Source: UBA4823 sp034436035 | Lineage (GTDB): Bacteria; Chloroflexota; Anaerolineae; Anaerolineales; UBA4823 | NCBI GenBank assembly: GCA_034436035.1 | Contig: DAOTVW010000108.1 | Coordinates: forward strand, 1 to 9,864 | Reading direction: 5' to 3' | DNA length: 9,864 nt | Shown here: piece by piece, positions 1-5,445 of the stretch | Position numbering within the stretch: the stretch's first letter is position 1 | Layout of the letters: each line of letters opens with the position of its first letter | Translations under genes and position numbers: made by a program | The notes under the pieces: model-generated | Told to the model about the DNA's origin: nothing | Database searches by the model: none | What the model saw: only the letters and a program-made list of their open reading frames with translations

Positions 1-2
1 CA

Positions 3-695
3 ACCCTCATGCCCGACACACCTGTCCCCCCTACTGCAACGATCACACCTACCGCAACCATTGTTTGGTTTCCACCCACATCTACTCCCACTGTGGTTCC
101 CACACTTGCCATTACCCCCACATTAGACCTTAAACCGAAAATCGGCACCCTTTTGTTCTCCGATGACTTTCGTGTCGGTACGGACTGGATGCTCGCCCAA
201 ACGAATACCAGCAGCATTGCTTTGGGGAAAAATGAAATCACCTTAGCCATAGCGCAACCGAAAACCTACCTCTACACCCTGCGCAAAGAACCACAACTGG
301 ATAACTTTTATTTAGAGATTAACGCCTCCCCCAATCTCTGCTTAGCCGATGATGAATATGGCATTCTATTTCGGTTCACACCCAACCAAGAATTTTACCG
401 ATTAGGTCTCACCTGTGACGGACAAATACACTTAGATCGTTATATGCAAAACCGCGCCGCGATGATCTATCCAAAATCCTATAGCGGTGCTGTACCGCCC
501 GGCGCGCCGAGTTCATCCTTGATTGAACTATGGGCATCCAAAAATCAGATTATCGTTTTTGTCAATCAACAATATCAATTCACCCTGAATGATGCCGCGA
601 TACCTGCTGGTTCCTTCGGTTTATTTGCCCGTACCGGAAGCCATGATGCAATGACCGTTAATTTCTCCGACCTGAAAATTTACCAAATCAAATGA
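3..695 (+). CDS. Secreted or surface protein, C-terminal part, with Thr/Pro-rich linker and laminin-G/DUF1080-like domain (5' end outside window)
   Basis: The frame is open to the left window edge, so the ATG at 9 is probably internal: no signal peptide follows it, and the sequence starts directly in a low-complexity Thr/Pro linker (about residues 1-42 counted from that ATG). After it comes a beta-rich domain of about 180 residues that opens with LLFSDDF and contains DEYGILFRF, FYRLGLTCDGQIHLDR and GSFGLFARTG before a final FSDLKIYQ strand. This matches the concanavalin/laminin-G-like fold (DUF1080-like) often found at the C-terminus of Chloroflexota extracellular proteins. C111 and C136 could form a disulfide. 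By family such domains bind carbohydrate or other surface ligands; no catalytic residues are evident. The missing N-terminal part may carry another domain, so the overall function cannot be stated. Sure about the linker-plus-domain layout, unsure about the role. Confidence 0.7.
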   Translation, partial: TLMPDTPVPPTATITPTATIVWFPPTSTPTVVPTLAITPTLDLKPKIGTLLFSDDFRVGTDWMLAQTNTSSIALGKNEITLAIAQPKTYLYTLRKEPQLDNFYLEINASPNLCLADDEYGILFRFTPNQEFYRLGLTCDGQIHLDRYMQNRAAMIYPKSYSGAVPPGAPSSSLIELWASKNQIIVFVNQQYQFTLNDAAIPAGSFGLFARTGSHDAMTVNFSDLKIYQIK

Positions 696-721
696 TGAAG
701 TTTAATTTATCAGCTCTGTAT

Positions 722-727
722 TATAAT
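722..727 (+). promoter_or_regulatory. Candidate -10 box upstream of ssb
   Basis: A perfect TATAAT lies in an AT-rich 96-base gap between the upstream gene and ssb. No convincing -35 hexamer is seen 16-18 bases upstream. A second -10-like TATAAA lies at 736-741. Either would give a 5' leader of roughly 45-65 bases for the ssb transcript. Support is by motif only. Confidence 0.35.
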
Positions 728-778
728 GAATACTGTATAAACACATTTTTCATATCAGTGTTGTAATGAGAATAGCTT

Positions 779-785
779 AAAGGAG
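779..785 (+). promoter_or_regulatory. Shine-Dalgarno site of ssb
   Basis: AAAGGAG stands 6 bases before the ATG at 792. It is the best ribosome binding site in the window and fixes the ssb start. Most downstream genes here have weak or no such site, so ssb is probably translated more strongly than its neighbours. Confidence 0.75.
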
Positions 786-791
786 ATATTC

Positions 792-1211
792 ATGTCATAC
801 CATACCATAATCCTGGCTGGAAATTTAGGTCGTGATCCTGAGATGCGATACACACCCAGCGGTCAACCGGTCACATCATTCTCTGTAGCGGTGAACGATA
901 ATTACACCTCTAATTCAGGAGAAAAAGTCCAGCGCACCATTTGGTTTCGCATCACTGCTTGGGGTAAACAAGCAGAACTTTGCAACAATTACCTTAAGAA
1001 GGGTCAAAAAGTATTAGTAGAAGGCCGCTTGGTTGTTGATCCAAATACGGGTGGTCCTCGCATCTGGCAACGACAGGATGGCTCTTCAGCTGCTTCGTTT
1101 GAGGTGAGTGCGCAAGCAGTGCGTTTCCTTTCCGCAAAGGGTGAAGCAGAAATTCCAGAAGCATTTGTTGAAGGTGCAGAAACTGATACCGGCGATAATA
1201 TTCCGTTCTAG
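792..1211 (+). CDS. ssb: Single-stranded DNA-binding protein SSB
   Basis: SSB coats single-stranded DNA during replication, recombination and repair and recruits partners through its acidic C-terminal tip. The 139-residue product has the bacterial OB fold from about residue 4 to 112: the family opening with ILAGNLGRDPEMRYTPSG, then the strand FSVAV, the WFRITAWGKQAE segment and the GQKVLVEGRL strand. The last residues, GDNIPF, correspond to the partner-binding tip (DDDIPF in E. coli). The linker between fold and tip is short, about 25 residues, so the protein is small for the family. The start is set by an AAAGGAG site 6 bases upstream. It is the first gene of a three-gene cluster with a DUF3467 gene (15-base gap) and a translin homologue. 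Confidence 0.96.
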   Translation: MSYHTIILAGNLGRDPEMRYTPSGQPVTSFSVAVNDNYTSNSGEKVQRTIWFRITAWGKQAELCNNYLKKGQKVLVEGRLVVDPNTGGPRIWQRQDGSSAASFEVSAQAVRFLSAKGEAEIPEAFVEGAETDTGDNIPF

Positions 1212-1226
1212 GATGGATTTATATCA

Positions 1227-1556
1227 ATGGTAAATAGTGAACCAGTAGGCAGTTCGATGCAATTTCCGGATTTACAATTCCCGGATAACTTGCTCGTGGA
1301 ATACGTAAACCTTGTGCGAATAGCTCACTCACCTTCAGAATTGATTTTCGATTTCGCTCAAATATTACCCGGACTAAACCGCCCGCTGGTGCAATCACGA
1401 ATTGTTATGTCTCCTCTCGGAGCGAAATTGTTCTATCATGCTTTGGCGGAGAATATCGCTCGATATGAAGCAGCATTCGGAGAAATCCGTATTCCTCGCG
1501 GTACTTCACTTGCCGACGAACTATTCCATCCACCCAAACCACCTAACCCGGAATAA
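1227..1556 (+). CDS. DUF3467 family protein
   Basis: A 109-residue protein of unknown function. It shows the features recalled for DUF3467: an N-terminal EYVNLVRIAHSPSELIFDF strand region, a central IVMSPLGAKLF segment, and a helix ENIARYEAAFGEI, followed by a Pro-rich tail ending PPKPPNPE. It has no signal peptide or membrane segment, so it is presumably cytoplasmic. The start ATG has only a weak GGATGG-type site overlapping the ssb stop codon (1210-1216). It lies 15 bases after ssb and 6 bases before the translin gene, so co-expression with both is likely. Association with SSB or nucleic acid is inferred from location only. Family assignment is from remembered motifs, without a profile search. 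Confidence 0.8.
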   Translation: MVNSEPVGSSMQFPDLQFPDNLLVEYVNLVRIAHSPSELIFDFAQILPGLNRPLVQSRIVMSPLGAKLFYHALAENIARYEAAFGEIRIPRGTSLADELFHPPKPPNPE

Positions 1557-1562
1557 ATCGAA

Positions 1563-2207
1563 ATGCATAATCTTGAATCGATTGCAGAACGCATCCATGA
1601 ATCATTCACCTCCCGGTCCTCTGCTCGCGAGGAAGCATTAGCACAAGCGCGAGCGCTCACCCGTCATTGTGCGAATGCTATCCGAGCAATCCATCGTGAG
1701 GAGCGCGAATTAGCACTGCAAGAATTGCAAATCGCCACAGGGATCGCCGGATCTTTACAAAACAATCAACATACATTTCCGGATATCTACTATGAAGGGT
1801 ATACCCAGGACGCATTAAAAGAATTTGCTGAGGCGAGCATTGTTTATAAACTCACCGAAAATGGCAGCCTACCCCAACCAGAAGAACTGGGAATTGAATA
1901 TGCCGCTTATCTGAAAGGAATGGCAGAAGCTATCGGAGAGCTGCGCCGCCGCTGCTTAGATACACTTCGTGTTAACCATACCCAAGAAGCAGAGCAAATG
2001 CTTACGTATATGGATGATATCTTTGCAGTCCTTACCACCATGGATTATCCCGACGCAATAACCGGCGGTCTCCGCCGTTTGACGGATATCGCCCGCAGCA
2101 TCATCGAGCGCACCCGCGGCGATCTGACTTTAAGCCTGCGTCAAGAAAAACTCGAAAAGAGCTTGCGCCGCTTAGAACAACAGCTGAATCATGACACCCC
2201 ACACTGA
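1563..2207 (+). CDS. Translin family protein
   Basis: Translin and its partner TRAX form helical oligomers that bind single-stranded DNA or RNA; in eukaryotes TRAX supplies RNase activity. This 214-residue product is almost wholly helical. It has an N-terminal helical region rich in Arg/Glu (residues 1-60), the EFAEA segment at 87-91, and the strongest family signature from about 116 to 195: YLKGMAEAIGELRRR, then MDDIF, DYPDAITGGLRR and ARSIIERTRGDLTLS. E87 and E90 sit where TRAX-type proteins carry acidic catalytic residues. The usual acidic residue before the GEL motif is here in the context AEAIGEL, so nuclease activity is uncertain. The last five codons and the stop lie inside the terminator hairpin. 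It is the third gene of the ssb cluster. Family is fairly secure; biochemical role in bacteria is not known to me. Confidence 0.85.
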   Translation: MHNLESIAERIHESFTSRSSAREEALAQARALTRHCANAIRAIHREERELALQELQIATGIAGSLQNNQHTFPDIYYEGYTQDALKEFAEASIVYKLTENGSLPQPEELGIEYAAYLKGMAEAIGELRRRCLDTLRVNHTQEAEQMLTYMDDIFAVLTTMDYPDAITGGLRRLTDIARSIIERTRGDLTLSLRQEKLEKSLRRLEQQLNHDTPH

Positions 2208-2224
2208 TGTGGGGTGTTTATTTT
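2194..2224 (+). terminator. Rho-independent terminator ending the ssb cluster, overlapping the translin gene stop
   Basis: A perfect 10-bp stem, ACACCCCACA (2194-2203) and TGTGGGGTGT (2208-2217), closes a four-base loop CTGA (2204-2207). It is followed by a T-rich run TTATTTT. The TGA stop of the translin gene is the last three bases of the loop, so the left arm is coding sequence (codons for Asp-Thr-Pro-His). Placement between two gene clusters fits transcript termination. Confidence 0.9.
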
Positions 2225-2270
2225 CGGTTTCTAAAACTGAACTGATTAACCATTTCGTCATTTCTCTGGT

Positions 2271-2276
2271 TATAAT
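2271..2276 (+). promoter_or_regulatory. nadK: Candidate -10 box of the nadK cluster, placed for a leaderless transcript
   Basis: A perfect TATAAT follows the ssb-cluster terminator and ends 6 bases before the GTG at 2283. Transcription normally starts about 6-8 bases after the -10 box, which would put +1 at or next to the GTG/ATG start. No Shine-Dalgarno site is visible, which agrees with a leaderless message. The -35 region is poor: TTAACC at 2246-2251 would need a 19-base spacer. Confidence 0.5.
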
Positions 2277-2282
2277 TATTCC

Positions 2283-3158
2283 GTGATGACGAATCAATCC
2301 TATCGCTTCAAAAAAATTGCCATTGCAGCTCATCCTAAACTCCCCGAAGCTGGGAAAGAAGCCTATAAACTTGCCCATTATCTTAAACAACATGGGCAGG
2401 ATTCTTGCCTTGCTTTGCTCTACGATGATAAGTTAGTCAACAGCATACAAAATCACGAGATTGATTTATTAATTGTATTGGGTGGAGATGGCACCATGCT
2501 GCGAGCTGGGCATCTATGTGGCCCATATGGTGTCCCAATTTTAGGTATAAATCTCGGGCACTTCGGTTTTCTAATGGAAATCCGCCAAAATCAATGGCGA
2601 GAATTTATTCCGGAGTTATTAAAAGGGAATTACTGGCTAGAAAAAAGGATGATGCTCAATGCACGTTCTTATCATAACGAAGAATTAATTGGCGAATACA
2701 CGGTGTTAAATGAGGTTTTTGTTGGCAGAGGCGGGGTGGTTCGTCCCGTCCGACTTGAAGCCCATGTCGATGGTCGTTATTTAACCACTTATGTGGCTGA
2801 TGCATTAATCGCGGCTACCGCAACCGGTTCCACTGCTTATGCCCTGGCTGCTGGTGGGCCAATCCTCCCTCCGGAATTGCGCAACATCCTTCTAGTTGCG
2901 GTTGCTCCCCATCTCTCTATTGATCGCGGGATTGTCCTTTCAGAAGGCTCTTCGGTGAGCATCGTCGTCCACACGGATCACCAAGCCCAAATCTGTGTCG
3001 ATGGACAGAATCCCGTTCCATTAAAGGACAATGACCGAGTTGAGATAAGCGCCAGTGAACACAATGCGGAATTTATCCGTTTTCAAGATCCAGGTTATTT
3101 TTATCGTAACCTCACACCGCACATGAATCAAAACCCTTCCACAGGTATCCCTAGATGA
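2283..3158 (+). CDS. nadK: NAD kinase (ATP-NAD kinase)
   Basis: Phosphorylates NAD to NADP using ATP (or polyphosphate in some members) in the cytoplasm and is the only route to NADP in most bacteria. The 291-residue length is typical. The GGDGT motif is at residues 67-71, with D69 the conserved catalytic Asp. NLGHFGFL follows, then NEVFVGRG with N143/E144 in the NAD-binding loop, and the glycine-rich ATATGSTAYALAAGGPI stretch in the C-terminal beta-rich domain. Two starts are possible, GTG at 2283 and ATG at 2286; a TATAAT box just upstream and the lack of a ribosome binding site suggest either would be at the very 5' end of the mRNA. The stop overlaps the next gene's ATG in an ATGA, so translation is probably coupled. 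First gene of a four-gene cluster that includes recN. Confidence 0.95.
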   Translation: MMTNQSYRFKKIAIAAHPKLPEAGKEAYKLAHYLKQHGQDSCLALLYDDKLVNSIQNHEIDLLIVLGGDGTMLRAGHLCGPYGVPILGINLGHFGFLMEIRQNQWREFIPELLKGNYWLEKRMMLNARSYHNEELIGEYTVLNEVFVGRGGVVRPVRLEAHVDGRYLTTYVADALIAATATGSTAYALAAGGPILPPELRNILLVAVAPHLSIDRGIVLSEGSSVSIVVHTDHQAQICVDGQNPVPLKDNDRVEISASEHNAEFIRFQDPGYFYRNLTPHMNQNPSTGIPR

Positions 3159-3688
3159 ACGATGAAATTACACCGCTTTATTGCGCCAACCATCCAACTG
3201 TTGAAACCCACCTTCGCTGCAACAATTGTGGCAAACCCATCTGCCCAAAATGCGCCATAGCCACCCCTACTGGATACCGTTGCAAAGAGTGCGTCCGAAG
3301 CCAACAAAAACTATTTGAAACTGCGCAATGGTTTGATTACTTAACCGCAGGTATCACTGCCTTAGTACTCTCTTTTGTGGGCAGTCTCATCATCCCGCGC
3401 CTCGGGTTTTTCGTCTTGATCCTGGCGCCTATCGCTGGGGTCATTATTGCTGAATCCTGCCGTTTCATCATCAACAAACGACGCTCAAAACGACTTTATC
3501 TAACCATAGCGATCACAACTGCATTAGGAAGTCTATTGCTCGTTCTACTGAATTTGTTTACTTTTATCGTTGCATTGGGCCATTTCAATTTTAGCGGTTT
3601 GATTTATCTCATTGTGCAAGTAACGTATGCAATTATGGTAACTTCCACAGCATATTATCGCTTAAGCGGGGTTCAACTTAAACTATAA
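3155..3688 (+). CDS. B-box-like zinc-finger integral membrane protein, function unknown
   Basis: The 177-residue product begins with a small cysteine-rich domain. Eight candidate zinc ligands are spaced as four pairs: C10/H13, C22/C25, C30/C33 and C43/C46, a B-box or double zinc-ribbon arrangement able to hold two zinc ions. After a short amphipathic stretch come four hydrophobic segments at about 63-80, 84-102, 114-139 and 148-168, with a basic loop KRRSKR near 107-112. The zinc domain would face the cytoplasm if the positive-inside rule holds. Similar zinc-finger plus membrane proteins are common and unassigned in Chloroflexota and Actinobacteria. The start overlaps the nadK stop (ATGA), and recN begins 14 bases after the stop. 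A sensory or protein-binding role is only a guess; the open frame and domain layout are clear. Confidence 0.8.
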   Translation: MNDEITPLYCANHPTVETHLRCNNCGKPICPKCAIATPTGYRCKECVRSQQKLFETAQWFDYLTAGITALVLSFVGSLIIPRLGFFVLILAPIAGVIIAESCRFIINKRRSKRLYLTIAITTALGSLLLVLLNLFTFIVALGHFNFSGLIYLIVQVTYAIMVTSTAYYRLSGVQLKL

Positions 3689-3702
3689 ACGAGCAAAACT
3701 CT

Positions 3703-5439
3703 ATGTTATCTTCGTTACACATTCAAAACTTTGCCATTATTGAAGATATTCGCTTGAATTTTCAACCCGGATTAATCATTTTAACTGGCGAAACAGGAGC
3801 AGGAAAATCGATTCTCGTCGATGCCTTAGAAGCGGTCGTAGGCGGGCGTGCGGACATAACATCTATCCGTAGTGGTGCTGAAAAAGCGATCATTGAAGCT
3901 GAATTCACCTTTTCCAATCCATCGGAAAATCCAGTAACGGATATTTTGCAGCGTGAAGATTTGCTCGATGATCCCTGCCAAGTTATCCTTAGCCGCGAAA
4001 TCCGTTCCAATGGTCGTCATATCGCGCGCGTGAATGGGCGCATGGTCAATACCACAATCCTGCGCGAGATCGGCGAAGAACTTGTGGACATTCATGGTCA
4101 ATCGGAGCACCTCTCTTTACTAAGAGTATCGGAGCATTTGCGGTTATTAGATAATTTCGCGAAGGCGGAAACCCTTTTTCGTGATTATCAACAAGCCTAT
4201 CAAACATGGCTGGAAATCCGTCGTTCCCTTGCGGCTCTTCGTCAGTTGGAACAAGAATCCGCTCGCCGACTTGATTTGTTAACCTATCAACTGAATGAAA
4301 TTCAAAGCGCTCACCTGCAATTGGATGAAGAAAATGAGCTTTTGACAGAACGCAATCGCCTTGCCAATGCAGAAAATTTAGCCAATGGGATCCAACAAGC
4401 GCTATATCTTCTCGACGAAGAAGCTCCAGATAATCGCCCTGTCTTATCTCAATTTGGGGAAATAATCTCGCATCTTAACACACTGCCGCGCTACGATCCA
4501 CAAGTTTTACCCCTCGTTGATCAAGCCAACAACCTATTTGATGCGATTTCGGAACTAGTCCGTAATTTGCGCCGCTATGCTGACACGATTGAATTCAACC
4601 CCAAAAAGCTGGATCAGGTTGAAGATCGCCTTAACCTGATTCATATCCTCAAAAGAAAATACGGGAATACCATCGAGGCGATCTTAAAATATGCCGATCA
4701 GGTGCAATCGGAACTGATGGAGATCACCACCGCCACGGATAAAATCGAAACCCTGCTCAAACAAGAACAGGAAGCTCTCAATAAGCTACGCCAGGCGGGA
4801 TTAAAACTATCAGAGGCTCGTCATCACTCTAGCGAGAAATTATCACGAGCAGTTGAAAAAGAGCTTCAAGATCTCCATATGCCCAAAGCTCAATTTCAAG
4901 TTCAATTCCAAACAATCAAAAGTGAAAATGAAATCCTTCTCGAAGAGGAAAAGAAAATTTCCTTCAATGCTCACGGTTTTGAACAAGTGGAGTTTCTAAT
5001 CGCCCCTAACCCAGGGGAAGGTTTTAAACCGCTGGTTAAAATCGCATCCGGTGGAGAGACATCACGTTTAATGTTAGCCTTAAAAAACGTCCTGACCGCA
5101 GCCGATCCGATCCCCTGCTTGGTTTTCGATGAAATTGATCAAGGCATCGGCGGAAAAGTTGGAATAACCGTGGGCAAAAAATTACGCCAGCTATCTCACC
5201 GGCATCAAGTGTTTTGCATCACCCACCTGCCGCAATTAGCTGCATTTGGTGACCAACATTTTACCGTGTCCAAGAAAATATCCGCTGCACGGACGATCAC
5301 CGAAGTTGAGGAAATTACTTCTGAGCGAAGAGTAACAGAAATTGCATCAATGTTTGGTGATATTAATCCCTCAACCATCCAATCGGCACGCGAATTGCTC
5401 CATCTCGTTCAAGATCAGGATATGGAAACCCCTGCTTGA
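3703..5439 (+). CDS. recN: DNA repair protein RecN
   Basis: RecN is an SMC-like ATPase that acts early in double-strand break repair by recombination. The 578-residue product has the expected order: an N-terminal ATPase half with Walker A GETGAGKS at residues 29-36, GGRAD just after it and DIHGQSEH near 130; a central helical coiled-coil region (about 155-400), shorter than in true SMC proteins; and a C-terminal half with the ABC signature SGGETSRLMLALK from S449 and Walker B CLVFDEIDQGIGG, with D476/E477 catalytic. The ITHLPQLAAFGDQHF segment that follows is typical of RecN. Length fits the family. The ATG start gives the standard family N-terminus (MLSSLHIQNFAIIE) although no clear ribosome binding site precedes it. 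Co-location of nadK and recN is frequent in bacteria. Confidence 0.96.
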   Translation: MLSSLHIQNFAIIEDIRLNFQPGLIILTGETGAGKSILVDALEAVVGGRADITSIRSGAEKAIIEAEFTFSNPSENPVTDILQREDLLDDPCQVILSREIRSNGRHIARVNGRMVNTTILREIGEELVDIHGQSEHLSLLRVSEHLRLLDNFAKAETLFRDYQQAYQTWLEIRRSLAALRQLEQESARRLDLLTYQLNEIQSAHLQLDEENELLTERNRLANAENLANGIQQALYLLDEEAPDNRPVLSQFGEIISHLNTLPRYDPQVLPLVDQANNLFDAISELVRNLRRYADTIEFNPKKLDQVEDRLNLIHILKRKYGNTIEAILKYADQVQSELMEITTATDKIETLLKQEQEALNKLRQAGLKLSEARHHSSEKLSRAVEKELQDLHMPKAQFQVQFQTIKSENEILLEEEKKISFNAHGFEQVEFLIAPNPGEGFKPLVKIASGGETSRLMLALKNVLTAADPIPCLVFDEIDQGIGGKVGITVGKKLRQLSHRHQVFCITHLPQLAAFGDQHFTVSKKISAARTITEVEEITSERRVTEIASMFGDINPSTIQSARELLHLVQDQDMETPA

Positions 5440-5445
5440 TATTCT

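Noticed and set aside
1402..1641. Plus-strand frame overlapping the DUF3467 and translin genes
   Set aside because: It lies out of frame across two supported genes and has no family features.
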